DNA from: a virus
Virus record (IMG/VR): IMGVR_UViG_3300029915_001481
Coordinates: 1 to 29,469 of that record
Strand: one strand, 5' to 3'
DNA: 29,469 nucleotides
The notes beneath the pieces are model-generated. The model worked only from the letters and a program-made list of their open reading frames with translations. It was not told the DNA's origin and did not search any database. The translations under genes were made by a program, and so were the position numbers. Shown one piece after another: positions 14,267-22,757 of this stretch; the stretch's first letter is position 1; every line of letters starts with the position of its first letter.

Positions 14267-16465
14267 GTGCTTACACCAATAAGATTAAGATTTAAAGCTG
14301 CCGGTAGATTTGTAGACGAACAAATCGTTGAATTCACCACTCTTGGTTCTTTTGTTCAAGTTGAAGGAAAGAATGCTAATACTGGAGGATCTTCGGGGAC
14401 AGGAAAGACCACCTTTCTTAGAATGGTAGAGTACAATCTTGGCCTAAATGATCTACCTGTCTCTATCCTACAATCAAGATTCACGAAGGACCCCCTTTCA
14501 ACATTTGGTGAATATGATTGGGACGGCACTCCAGTTATTATTGAACGTGGAAAATCAAAGTTTTCAATTACAGTAGGCGATCAAGTAACCACCGGTAGCT
14601 CTAAGATCACCGAAGAAAAACTAGATGAAATCATTGGTATGCCTAGAGATCTTTTTAGGAAAATTCTTCACAAAAGACAAGGTGAGGGTGGATTTTTCTT
14701 GGACATGGGACCGTCTGATGTCCATAAATTTCTTACAAGTTGCTTAAAGCTCGAAGAAGAACAAAAGAAAATTCTTAAACTTGATGAGATCTTAAAAGCT
14801 AGATCGACACAAGAAGTACAAGTTAAATCGGAAGTAGAATCGAATAGGACCGGTCTTGAGGCATCTAAAAATGCTCTAAATAGCCTTGGAGAAGCCCCCA
14901 AACCGTCTTTTAATGCGGACTATATAGAGACCCTTAAATTGGCGCATACGGTAGCCTATGATCTTTACAGTGCATCAAAATCAGAATATGAATCAGAGAA
15001 AGCTGAGCTAGAAAAATCTAGACCCACGGTCTCTGTTTCTCCTTTCGATAGATCTGCCATAGAAAATTCTGAAGCGATCCTAAAAGAAATTACAAAAAAG
15101 GCAAATGCTTTAGAAGCCGCTGAATTGTCTAGGCAGTCTGAAGTCAAAAGTCAGATTTCCGCCATTCAATTAGAAATCTCAAATTTACAAAAGATTGAGC
15201 AGAGTAGGCAATCTGATGCTCTTTCTAAAGTTGCGGCAAATAGATTAGAAGCAAATAAAGCATCAAATATTGCTAATCAAGGTGACCAAGCAAAAGAAGC
15301 CGCAAAACGCTTAGCTGTTGAATTAAACAAGATCAGGACTGCTATTTGTCCTACCTGTGAACAGGGATGGCTAACTGATTCTATTAAGGTTAAAGAGGCG
15401 GAAATGCTCAAGACGCTAGACGGTTATAGAAAAACCGTTTTGGCTGCTTCTGAGGCCTTAAAGATCGTAGCAAAACTCAATGAAGACCACGCTGCCCTCA
15501 TCCTGGAGACATCTCCCAAAGCATTACCAGAAATTGATGTCCTTAATGCCAAAATTAGTGATCTAAGAGTGGATAGCGGACCTCGTGCTATTCCAGAGGT
15601 GCAAGAACTTAGAAACCAATACTCTTCTGAAAATAAGCAACTTGAGTTTTTTCGTCAGCAAGAAAAAGAACATCAAAATAAAGAAAATATCAAGAATCAA
15701 GACATTCTTGTAGAATTTGCTAAAAAGCAATCCGCCCTCGGCCATAAGCATGAAGCTAAGGTGAAATCGCTTTGGGATCTTGAGAGAAAGTCTTTATCCG
15801 ATCATGAGATGGCTCTTGTTAAACAGAAGTCTTTTGAGGCAGAATTTAAAAGATATACGGATTCGCTTTCTAAGATCCACACTCAAATATCTAATTACGA
15901 ATCAATTGTGACCCAGAAGTCGTCTAATTTGGTTTCTATTCAAGAAGAAATAGAAATCTTAGAAGAATCCAAGAAAGCCATTAAAAGTCACTTATCTTGT
16001 TCATTCGATGACGCACTGGAATCTATTGGGGATAAAGCCACAAGATTAATTAGACGTATTCCCAATATGGCGAATGCCACTATTCAATTTGAAGGCCTAA
16101 AAGAGACCGGCACAGGTAAAATCAAAGAAGAAGTTACTTGTCTAGTTAGTATGGACGGAGAAGTCGGGGTACCCCTCAAATCACTCTCTGGAGGTGAAAG
16201 ATCCAGTTGTGATATGTGTGTGGACTTAAGTATCATTAAATTCATTGAGGAGACCACCAACAACGGAATTGGAATTTACGTCATTGACGAAGGTTTCAAT
16301 GGCTTAGATACTACCTGCATTCAAGATGCCTTAGAAATGTTACGTGAATATAGTGTTGACAAGAAACTTTTTTTGGTAGAACATAATCCTATAGTATCAG
16401 AATCCATCGAAAATCGCATTTTAGTGGTAAGAGACGGACTAACTAGCAAAATCGTACAGCAATAA
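14267..16465 (+). CDS. sbcC: SbcC/Rad50-type ATPase subunit (T4 gp46-like)
   Basis: 732 residues from GTG. An N-terminal ABC half has Walker A GSSGTGKTT (41-49). Two long coiled coils (about 165-350 and 370-590) flank the zinc hook CPTC (361-364). The C-terminal half has the signature SLSGGERS (639-646) and Walker B VIDEG with Asp674/Glu675, then a switch His in VEHN. With the SbcD partner it tethers and opens DNA ends for the nuclease. It is longer than T4 gp46 (560) and shorter than E. coli SbcC (1048). Six genes separate it from sbcD, which is unusual since the pair is often adjacent. The gene has no ribosome site and probably a leaderless transcript. Confidence 0.92.
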   Translation: MLTPIRLRFKAAGRFVDEQIVEFTTLGSFVQVEGKNANTGGSSGTGKTTFLRMVEYNLGLNDLPVSILQSRFTKDPLSTFGEYDWDGTPVIIERGKSKFSITVGDQVTTGSSKITEEKLDEIIGMPRDLFRKILHKRQGEGGFFLDMGPSDVHKFLTSCLKLEEEQKKILKLDEILKARSTQEVQVKSEVESNRTGLEASKNALNSLGEAPKPSFNADYIETLKLAHTVAYDLYSASKSEYESEKAELEKSRPTVSVSPFDRSAIENSEAILKEITKKANALEAAELSRQSEVKSQISAIQLEISNLQKIEQSRQSDALSKVAANRLEANKASNIANQGDQAKEAAKRLAVELNKIRTAICPTCEQGWLTDSIKVKEAEMLKTLDGYRKTVLAASEALKIVAKLNEDHAALILETSPKALPEIDVLNAKISDLRVDSGPRAIPEVQELRNQYSSENKQLEFFRQQEKEHQNKENIKNQDILVEFAKKQSALGHKHEAKVKSLWDLERKSLSDHEMALVKQKSFEAEFKRYTDSLSKIHTQISNYESIVTQKSSNLVSIQEEIEILEESKKAIKSHLSCSFDDALESIGDKATRLIRRIPNMANATIQFEGLKETGTGKIKEEVTCLVSMDGEVGVPLKSLSGGERSSCDMCVDLSIIKFIEETTNNGIGIYVIDEGFNGLDTTCIQDALEMLREYSVDKKLFLVEHNPIVSESIENRILVVRDGLTSKIVQQ

Positions 16466-16473
16466 GGGTTAAT

Positions 16474-16854
16474 GTGGCATTACTTGAATTAACAGAAGAA
16501 GAAATCAACATTGTCGCAAAAGCGATTATTACAGAACGAAAGTTGGACGAACGACTATCATTTAGCGAGAAAGAAAGAAAGGAAAACGTCTGCCTTTCCC
16601 TAATGAACAAAATTGAAATTGCAAGAATCGATCCAAAAGACGAGATGGTTAAATTCAGTGATTTTGACAGTATAGTTAGTATAGCAAAAGAAAATTATTC
16701 AAGATTGGGAACTGAAATTTTTATATCGAACAAAAAAGTAGAAGAGAATTATCTTACTTACTTGTGTTTTTTAGAAGCTTTCACTTCTTGGCTGAACAGA
16801 AAGAACCTACTCAAACGATTGGCCCGTTTTGATTTTACTGATAAGAGATGGTAA
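16474..16854 (+). CDS. Unrecognised 126-residue protein
   Basis: It starts at GTG with AAGGGTT upstream, 8 bases after the SbcC stop. The protein is highly charged and mostly helical (LTEEEINIVAKAII, SFSEKERKENVC, EAFTSWLNRKNLL). No motif is recognised. The second HNH gene and its promoter sit at its 3' end, so it may once have been joined more closely to the gene at 17627. Confidence 0.65.
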   Translation: MALLELTEEEINIVAKAIITERKLDERLSFSEKERKENVCLSLMNKIEIARIDPKDEMVKFSDFDSIVSIAKENYSRLGTEIFISNKKVEENYLTYLCFLEAFTSWLNRKNLLKRLARFDFTDKRW

Positions 16855-16857
16855 GAT
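16829..16857 (+). promoter_or_regulatory. Candidate promoter of the second HNH gene
   Basis: TTGATT (16829-16834), 17 bases, then TAAGAT (16852-16857). It overlaps the end of the upstream gene and would give a leader of about 12 bases without a ribosome binding site before the ATG at 16876. Confidence 0.4.
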
Positions 16858-16875
16858 GAGAAGTAGTATATCTAT

Positions 16876-17655
16876 ATGAATTTCAAAAGATGGACACCAA
16901 AAGAAGACTTTTTCTTAAAAGAAAATTATAAAATTATGAGCCATGCAGAAATGGGATTAAAGTTACGCAGAACAAAGGAAGCAGTGCATCATAGATTGGG
17001 TGCATTAAAATTCATTAAATCTCCCAAAAGTTCACCTATAAAAATAGGAGAAAAATTTGGATATTTAACGATAATTTCCAAAACAGAAAGAAAATCAAAA
17101 GAAGGTAACTATTACTATATTTGCAATTGTAATTGCGGAAATACTATCGAAGCCATAGGAGCTTCCTTACGAAAAAATCACACTAAATCATGTGGTTGTT
17201 TTCAGTTGGAAAAAGTCAGAAAAAAAATTGGAGAGGTTTCTTTTAATATGTACGAAACAACATATAAGAAAACCGCAGAAAAACATAAAATTCCTTATAA
17301 ATTAACCACAGAAGAATTTAGATTTTTAATAGTCCAAAATTGTCATTATTGCGATGGGAAGCCAAGATTGTGGAATATCTACTATACAAAATGCGTAAAG
17401 ATGCAAAGGCGCTACTTAAAAGTAAGTGATGATTGGGCACAAAAACAGGGGGTTTATATTAATGGGATAGATAGAGTGGATAGTAGTCGAGATATCGGGT
17501 ACACTATAGGAAATTGTGTCCCTTGTTGTACGGACTGTAATATTGCCAAATTAGACCGAACCGTCAAAGAATTTCTTGATCATGTAGAGAGAATACATAG
17601 TTACCAAACAAATAAAGGAGAATATAATGAAAAGAAACTTAAAAAAACCAACTAG
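16876..17655 (+). CDS. HNH homing endonuclease with Myb-like and zinc-ribbon modules
   Basis: 259 residues in three parts. Residues 4-48 look like a Myb/SANT-type helical DNA reader (WTPKEDFFLKENY, RRTKEAVHHRL). Residues 57-108 hold the same zinc-ribbon DNA-binding module as the first HNH protein (GEKFGYLTII, YICNCNCGN, TKSCGC). The HNH nuclease follows: CHYC (156-159), NGIDRVD (196-202) and CVPCCTDCN (214-222). Its last 29 bases overlap the next gene, including that gene's AAAGGAG site and start, so the final residues NKGEYNEKKLKKTN are read through another gene's control region. This is a free-standing mobile gene. The assignment is firm; the cut site is unknown. Confidence 0.88.
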   Translation: MNFKRWTPKEDFFLKENYKIMSHAEMGLKLRRTKEAVHHRLGALKFIKSPKSSPIKIGEKFGYLTIISKTERKSKEGNYYYICNCNCGNTIEAIGASLRKNHTKSCGCFQLEKVRKKIGEVSFNMYETTYKKTAEKHKIPYKLTTEEFRFLIVQNCHYCDGKPRLWNIYYTKCVKMQRRYLKVSDDWAQKQGVYINGIDRVDSSRDIGYTIGNCVPCCTDCNIAKLDRTVKEFLDHVERIHSYQTNKGEYNEKKLKKTN

Positions 17656-17929
17656 TCCTATGGATAAAATCGTTAAAGCTATCGGCTCTGATGGAGAGGA
17701 TATACTTCGAGAGCTAGAGGTTATGGATGTTGCTGGCCTAAACAAACGAATTGCCCAAGCTAACCAAGCTATCTCTGAAACCAAAGAGGAACTTGAGGCC
17801 AATGAGGCGTATACAGCAGCAAAAAACGACGTTAAACTCCTTAGTTCTGGATTTCGAGAAGTAAAAACTCGCCAGAATGCTATTATCGGAGTCGCTGTAA
17901 AACTTCGTCAGGAAAAAGGCGAATCCTAA
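17627..17929 (+). CDS. Small helical protein, unrecognised
   Basis: 100 residues with a strong AAAGGAG site that lies inside the HNH reading frame. Residues about 35-75 (LNKRIAQANQAISETKEELE) form a clear amphipathic or coiled-coil helix. It ends 5 bases before the resolvase gene, so the two are probably co-expressed. No family is recognised. Confidence 0.7.
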   Translation: MKRNLKKPTSPMDKIVKAIGSDGEDILRELEVMDVAGLNKRIAQANQAISETKEELEANEAYTAAKNDVKLLSSGFREVKTRQNAIIGVAVKLRQEKGES

Positions 17930-17934
17930 TTTAA

Positions 17935-18600
17935 ATGAAATCAGAAAGAATTCTCAGTCTTGATATCAGTACAAAAACTGGCTGGGCTTCTGGCATAAGT
18001 TCTGATTCTGGTATCGTATTGGAGGATTACGGAATGATTCCCCAAATACCTCAACCAGGAGGTCCCTACCCATCATCTTTTGTGGATTGGGCGTATTTAG
18101 TATTTAATGATATAGAAGATCTTATAGAGAAATTTAAGCCCGATATGTTAGCAATAGAAGAGACTGTTGCGGGATCAAAAGGGGTATATTCGCAAAAAAT
18201 CTTAGAATATTCGCATTTTTTACTTGCCAAATACATAAAAGAGCATAATATAAGATCTATATACCTATTGACGGGTGCTTGGAGAAGTGAAGTTGGTTGT
18301 AAGATGACCAAAGAGGAATCCAAGCGAAATAAGGAAGTCAAGGAATATAAGGCTAAACACGGGACCAGACTGGCTCGTGATATAAATGGTAAGATTCTTG
18401 GTAAACTATCCAAGAAACATATCAATATTAGACGCGCAAATGAAGTGTTTGGTGAGTTCTTAAAAGAGCCGTTAAGGAAGAAGAATGAAGATGAGGCAGA
18501 TGCGCTTTTACTTTTATTCGCTCTGCACCTTAGAAGACTTAACGGAAATAAGTCGGAAGAAGTGACCATGGAAGATTTGATAGAGAAGGATAAAACATAA
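17935..18600 (+). CDS. ruvC: RuvC-like Holliday-junction resolvase
   Basis: 221 residues, longer than bacterial RuvC (about 173). RNase H-fold acidic residues are in place: LSLDISTKTGWA with Asp10, LAIEETV with Glu75/Glu76, and NEDEADALLLL with Asp186/Asp189. A basic insertion of about 30 residues (125-160, Lys/Arg-rich) lies between the second and third motifs. The enzyme would cut four-way junctions left by recombination and clear branched DNA before packaging, like T4 gp49 does by another fold. It ends with TAATG, overlapping the next start. There is no RuvA/RuvB here, but the UvsW-like helicase could do the branch migration. Confidence 0.8.
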   Translation: MKSERILSLDISTKTGWASGISSDSGIVLEDYGMIPQIPQPGGPYPSSFVDWAYLVFNDIEDLIEKFKPDMLAIEETVAGSKGVYSQKILEYSHFLLAKYIKEHNIRSIYLLTGAWRSEVGCKMTKEESKRNKEVKEYKAKHGTRLARDINGKILGKLSKKHINIRRANEVFGEFLKEPLRKKNEDEADALLLLFALHLRRLNGNKSEEVTMEDLIEKDKT

Positions 18601-19466
18601 TGTCTGGATTTTGGGAAAAAACCGTAAATAACCAAGCAAATATACAGGCGTACGAGACTATTGCCCCACAGCCTATGGTTTTAGATGAAGAAGCTGTATC
18701 TGAAATTCAAGAAGAGCACTTTGATGTATATGAAGAAGAGGAAGATGATATCTCCTCGGTAATGGCTGACGCAAATCTTCGTTTGGAGATGGGCAGACTA
18801 TACCAAATGATTCTTGAGAACGATATTTTTGCTCAAACTAATGCCGATCCTCGGGCCATTAAAAATGTTCAAAGAGAGATTCGTCGCTTAGTACGAGAAA
18901 AATTAGAAATCATGCTAGGTATCCGTCAGGATCAACCTGCACAACAACAACAAACTATTGTTTCATCCCCATTTAATGATATGGAAGTTAGCGCATTAAA
19001 AATGCTTGCTTCTAAGATCACTAAGGGTGCCACAGAAGAAGTTCAGTACGATCGAACTCCAACGCCAGTACCGCAACCTAAAAAAGACGGTATTACAGCA
19101 ATTAGTGGCGCACTTAGGCCGCAGCCAGCTCCTTCGATTAAAGCTCCAGAAAGACGCCCATTAGCTAAGAATCCTACTCATGCTAAGCGACCAGAACCTA
19201 AAAAAGGTGAGCCCATTATTAAGTCCGCAATATCTAATCCAGAAGGAGATTCGCAACTAAAAAAACCAATTGATCAAATGACCCCCGAAGAATTAGTGGA
19301 GTATGATAAACAAGCATTAGAAAGACGGTCTAAAAATAAAGCTGCCGTACCTTCAAATCTTGTTCCTCACCCTTCACCACAAGAATTAGAGATGAGGTAT
19401 ATGTCGCATGCTCAACAGTTTGGTGCTGTAGCAAACACAATTGCCTTAATTTCTGGTAACAAATAA
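18600..19466 (+). CDS. Unrecognised 288-residue protein with long disordered region
   Basis: Acidic N-terminus (EEHFDVYEEEEDD, residues 38-50), then a helical segment at about 58-105 (RLYQMILE, REIRRLVREKLEIML). A Pro/Lys/Gln-rich stretch at about 110-240 (including QQQQ and PTPVPQPKK) looks disordered, and a short helical end closes it. It could be a scaffold or adaptor. The start overlaps the resolvase stop. Confidence 0.65.
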   Translation: MSGFWEKTVNNQANIQAYETIAPQPMVLDEEAVSEIQEEHFDVYEEEEDDISSVMADANLRLEMGRLYQMILENDIFAQTNADPRAIKNVQREIRRLVREKLEIMLGIRQDQPAQQQQTIVSSPFNDMEVSALKMLASKITKGATEEVQYDRTPTPVPQPKKDGITAISGALRPQPAPSIKAPERRPLAKNPTHAKRPEPKKGEPIIKSAISNPEGDSQLKKPIDQMTPEELVEYDKQALERRSKNKAAVPSNLVPHPSPQELEMRYMSHAQQFGAVANTIALISGNK

Positions 19467-19487
19467 CTAAAACAAGGAGAAATAGAA

Positions 19488-20186
19488 ATGTCAGATAATA
19501 AAGATACCCGGACTGCAACTCAAAAAATCGAAGACTTGGAACGAGTAGTTTCAATGTTGTATCAATCAGTAACCGCTCTAGATGGAGCCGTTAAGTCTCT
19601 TATGAGCACTCAACGAGATATGGTTTTGGTACGAGATGCACTTCGTTTACTAAACAAGAAAACTGAAGCCATCATTCAAGTAGCAACTCCAGAATCTGGT
19701 ATTACTGCCGTAGCAGTATCCGATTTAGTGATTAAAATGAACGTGGATGATCTTAAGGCTCAAGTTGCAGACTACCTACAACGTGGCAGTTTGGTTCCAG
19801 CAGATGAAGTATCCGCAAAAAGCTACTTGATTTGCGAAGAACAAAATACAGATGGTACAATCGCAAACCCACGCATTCAGTTTCGCTTAGATTCACAAGA
19901 TCCAGAAACTCAAGCTGCTTTCACTGGCAAAAAGGTTGGCGATACAGTTTCTTTTGGTGAAGGCAAGTATCCAGCTAAAATTATTGAATTGTACACTTTG
20001 GTGGATAGTCCTGCTCCTCAAGCAACTCCTCCAGCAACTGAAGCTCCTGCGCAAGCGGCTCCAGCTGCCCCAATCCAAAATGAACTTCCAGCAGAGTCTC
20101 CAGTAGGATTTGGATTAAATTTCCATGGCCAACCGGAAGAAAGCTTGTCTAATCAAGCAGCTCCTGAAGCTCCATCAGCACAATAA
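19488..20186 (+). CDS. Coiled-coil protein with GreA/FKBP-like domain and Ala/Pro tail, unrecognised
   Basis: 232 residues with an excellent AAGGAG site. Residues 10-60 form a coiled coil (TQKIEDLERVVSMLYQSV). Residues about 105-165 (SYLICEEQNTDG, FTGKKVGDTVSFGEGKY, AKIIELYTLV) resemble the C-terminal FKBP-like fold of GreA or trigger factor, by eye only. The last 55 residues are a low-complexity Ala/Pro/Gln linker. A strong hairpin follows the stop. The good ribosome site and codon use suggest high expression. A transcription- or folding-related role is a guess. Confidence 0.65.
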   Translation: MSDNKDTRTATQKIEDLERVVSMLYQSVTALDGAVKSLMSTQRDMVLVRDALRLLNKKTEAIIQVATPESGITAVAVSDLVIKMNVDDLKAQVADYLQRGSLVPADEVSAKSYLICEEQNTDGTIANPRIQFRLDSQDPETQAAFTGKKVGDTVSFGEGKYPAKIIELYTLVDSPAPQATPPATEAPAQAAPAAPIQNELPAESPVGFGLNFHGQPEESLSNQAAPEAPSAQ

Positions 20187-20202
20187 TAGATACAAATGAT
20201 TA

Positions 20203-20231
20203 GTTGGGCCACAGCAATTCTGTGGTCCAAC
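20203..20231 (+). other. 12-base-pair intergenic hairpin, possible terminator or processing site
   Basis: GTTGGGCCACAG (20203-20214) pairs with CTGTGGTCCAAC (20220-20231) over 12 positions with one G-U, around the loop CAATT. It is the strongest stem in any gap of this window. It is followed by CATATCTAAATG and not a T run on either strand, so a classic intrinsic terminator is unlikely. It could protect the 3' end of the upstream mRNA, or separate the gene at 19488 from the metallophosphoesterase. Confidence 0.6.
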
Positions 20232-20280
20232 CATATCTAAATGTGCCCCATAACATCAATTTAATAATCCAAGGAATTCT

Positions 20281-22065
20281 ATGCTTTTAACTCCAAAACA
20301 AAAAGAGATCGTTAAAATATACGCGGATTTATCAAAAAAGAATGGCGAATACCCTACACGGGCAGATCTTCTTAGTTCTGGAATTTCAAGAGATAAGGTT
20401 CGTGATTACTTTGGAAACATGGAAAAGCTAAAGATAGCTTCTAGAAAAGAAAAGCCAAAATCTTTTGCTAAAATAGATAAACAAGAATTAGCCGTACTTA
20501 AGCCAAAAGTCCCACACTCACTAAATGACTTTACCAAAGAGGCCATTGGTAACATTGTAAAAGAAAATGACTATAAAGAAGGAACGTTCTTCATTACAGC
20601 CGTATCCCCAACTTCTTACTTAGACTGGTCAGAGGCAGATTTCAGTCGCGCAGAACAAGGCGAAGATGTATTGGCAGAAAACCTTTTTGAGCCAGGATTT
20701 GCGGCAATGCAAAATTTTGTGTCACGTAACAAAGCTGAAATGGTATTGCTTCCAATGCCAGCTCACGTTAAGGCTTTACAAAAACAACCTCAGCATTACG
20801 ATCCAAAATTGAAACCTTACCGTAATAATTTTGCGACAGAATTTACTTTCAACGCACATTTAAAAGCTATTGAGGCCCATTTAAATCCTCAACAAGCAAA
20901 CCCTATCACTGGTCTTCGTCGCCTACGTGTACATAAGTACACTGGCAATTACGAAAAAGGACAGGAAATAAAGCGTGCAAAAACCTCTCTGATTATCGGA
21001 CACTCAAAGCAAATGATGGAAGTAAGTCCTACAGGAAACTCTTCTCATCCACGTATCGTCCACTCAACTGGATGTCTTACTAAACCTTCATATTTACGTA
21101 ATCGAGTCGGTATGATTGCCAATGAAGATCATATGCTCGGTGGATTAATCGTAGAAGTTCGCGGTGACGTTTTCTGGATGCGCCAAGTACAGTTCGACGT
21201 TTATAACGGTTCTTTCGTAGATCTTGGAACTCGCTACCATGCAGATGGATCTACTACAAAAGAACGCGCCGAAGCGTTCAAAATGGGAGATATTCACCCA
21301 GGTCACCATGATCAAACCGCAATGAACGGTATGTATGATCTATGGGAATTAATTCAACCTAAACGCATTTATCTTGAAGACTTTTTCGATGGAACTTCTA
21401 TCTCCCATCACTTAGAAAAGAAAGGTCTTACCCAAGCGATTATTGCCCGTGACTTTAAGTATTTTGCAGACCTTCCATCTGAGATTTCTTATGCAAAAAG
21501 TGTCCTCGAATCAGTGTGGGCAAAAGCCCCAAAGGATGCAAGAATTATTGCCACTGCATCTAATCACCCTGAACACGTAATGCGTTACATAGAAGAGGCT
21601 CGCTACATTAAAGATTGTGCGCCAAATAAGATTATTGGCCACGAGATGTTCTTAGAAGGCTATCATGGTAAAAATCCACTCCAATTACGTATGGATCCCG
21701 AAAAGCGTATGGTATGGAGCGAAGAGAATGCCGATGATTACGTAGAAGGTGTACAAATGAACGTTCACGGTCATCTTGGCACGAATGGCTCACGCGGAAA
21801 CAAAATAGGGCACGAGCTTGCTCATGGCGATGTCATGGTAGCCCATTCACATACTCCTAGTATTTTCCATGGATGTTTTACCGTAGGCCATATGACCCAC
21901 GAACGCCATGGTTATAATAACGGACCTAGTACGTGGATTTTATGCTGCGGAGCCGTTTATAAAGGTGGCATGAAACAACTCTATATGATCGTAAAAGGTA
22001 CCGCATTTAAACCTAAGAACAAAAAATCCGAAAATCCTAAAAATAGCTCTCGTAAACCATCGTAA
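20281..22065 (+). CDS. Large metallophosphoesterase, possibly T5 A1-like DNase
   Basis: 594 residues with AAGGA before the ATG. The N-terminal 50 residues resemble a winged helix (KEIVKIYADLSKKNGEYPTR, then SRDKVRDYFGNMEKL). The C-terminal half carries a full calcineurin-type metal site in order: GDIHPGHHD (336-344), EDFFDG (366-371, a variant of GDxxD), ASNHPEH (426-432), VHGHLG (495-500) and AHSHTP (521-526). The closest remembered match in layout is phage T5 A1, an early protein needed for host DNA breakdown, but this was not tested. It is a second calcineurin-type enzyme besides SbcD and not a duplicate of it. A role in host chromosome degradation or DNA processing is inferred. Confidence 0.7.
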   Translation: MLLTPKQKEIVKIYADLSKKNGEYPTRADLLSSGISRDKVRDYFGNMEKLKIASRKEKPKSFAKIDKQELAVLKPKVPHSLNDFTKEAIGNIVKENDYKEGTFFITAVSPTSYLDWSEADFSRAEQGEDVLAENLFEPGFAAMQNFVSRNKAEMVLLPMPAHVKALQKQPQHYDPKLKPYRNNFATEFTFNAHLKAIEAHLNPQQANPITGLRRLRVHKYTGNYEKGQEIKRAKTSLIIGHSKQMMEVSPTGNSSHPRIVHSTGCLTKPSYLRNRVGMIANEDHMLGGLIVEVRGDVFWMRQVQFDVYNGSFVDLGTRYHADGSTTKERAEAFKMGDIHPGHHDQTAMNGMYDLWELIQPKRIYLEDFFDGTSISHHLEKKGLTQAIIARDFKYFADLPSEISYAKSVLESVWAKAPKDARIIATASNHPEHVMRYIEEARYIKDCAPNKIIGHEMFLEGYHGKNPLQLRMDPEKRMVWSEENADDYVEGVQMNVHGHLGTNGSRGNKIGHELAHGDVMVAHSHTPSIFHGCFTVGHMTHERHGYNNGPSTWILCCGAVYKGGMKQLYMIVKGTAFKPKNKKSENPKNSSRKPS

Positions 22066-22096
22066 TTTAATTGCAAATATCATCTTAACTTTTCAT

Positions 22097-22104
22097 GATA
22101 TAAT
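22097..22104 (+). promoter_or_regulatory. Extended -10 promoter before the gene at 22128
   Basis: TGATATAAT begins at 22096 (TATAAT 22099-22104), within the 12-base string shared with the chaperonin promoter. A start near 22111 leaves a 17-base leader containing AGGA. No good -35 is seen. Confidence 0.5.
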
Positions 22105-22127
22105 CAATCTAAGGATAGGACGATTTT

Positions 22128-22517
22128 GTGACTAAGACCGAAGAACTTGACCAATTAACTAAAGCAATTAAGGACGCTGAAACAAGTCAGAAGTCTATTC
22201 AGACCAGTATTGATCAAAATGTTAAAGAAATCAATATCTTAAATCAAAAAAAACTAGAACTAGAAGAGAACTTAGAATTCCATAGAAGAGCCGGTATTAT
22301 TCCAATAGCTCAAGAATACGGTAAGTCTAAGAGAGAATTAGACAAGATAGTAAATCGCCTTGGTCTTATTACGGATGACCACAAGAAGGCTGTTCATGGT
22401 CTTAGTAGTGTCCAAGAAATCATAGTTAAATTAAAAAGAGATTATGTAAAGATGCTAAACTCAAGCGAGAATAATGTCGTACACGGTCTGTTTGGAGTTA
22501 ATCGTGGAAAGAAGTGA
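22128..22517 (+). CDS. Coiled-coil protein, unrecognised
   Basis: 129 residues from GTG with AGGA 7 bases upstream. Residues 1-50 form a heptad-rich coiled coil (TKAIKDAETSQKSIQTSI), and a second helix pair spans about 65-110. Its stop overlaps the next gene. No family is recognised. Confidence 0.65.
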   Translation: MTKTEELDQLTKAIKDAETSQKSIQTSIDQNVKEINILNQKKLELEENLEFHRRAGIIPIAQEYGKSKRELDKIVNRLGLITDDHKKAVHGLSSVQEIIVKLKRDYVKMLNSSENNVVHGLFGVNRGKK

Positions 22518-22719
22518 AATGGAAAAGAAAGTACGGGAAGAAGAGGATTTTATCCACTCTCCAAAGTTTGGGAATAGCCTAAAACGATTTTTGGCCAAAA
22601 TGGATAATCCTCCTGAGAATACCACTATTGGTCGCCTACTCTTACTCCCAGAAGAAGAAGTGGAAAGACTTTATCAAGAATCTATTGTAATTCTTAGACA
22701 AAAAATCCTAAATAAATAG
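22504..22719 (+). CDS. Small helical protein, unrecognised
   Basis: About 71 residues. The start is uncertain: ATG at 22474 and ATG at 22519 are in the same frame, but GTG at 22504 has GGAG exactly 6 bases upstream and is preferred. The protein is acidic and helical (EMEKKVREEEDF, LLLPEEEVERLYQESIVIL). It ends just before the promoter of the exonuclease/polymerase cluster. Confidence 0.6.
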   Translation: MERSEMEKKVREEEDFIHSPKFGNSLKRFLAKMDNPPENTTIGRLLLLPEEEVERLYQESIVILRQKILNK

Positions 22720-22722
22720 AAC

Positions 22723-22751
22723 TTGACTTTAATTAGAATTTAGCATATCAT
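22723..22751 (+). promoter_or_regulatory. Strong promoter giving a leaderless exonuclease/polymerase transcript
   Basis: TTGACT (22723-22728), exactly 17 bases, then TATCAT (22746-22751). Transcription seven bases later would begin on the A of the ATG at 22758. No Shine-Dalgarno sequence lies upstream of that ATG. This is the best promoter match of the group with the same layout at 14232, 27642 and 28421. Confidence 0.65.
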
Positions 22752-22757
22752 TGTCGT

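Noticed and set aside
18066-18635. Long minus-strand open frame (189 codons) opposite the RuvC-like gene
   Set aside because: It lies antisense to a gene with intact catalytic motifs, has no recognisable domain or ribosome site, and fits a codon-bias shadow.
20203-20231. Intrinsic transcription terminator
   Set aside because: The stem is strong but neither strand has a T run after it, so only a hairpin is reported.
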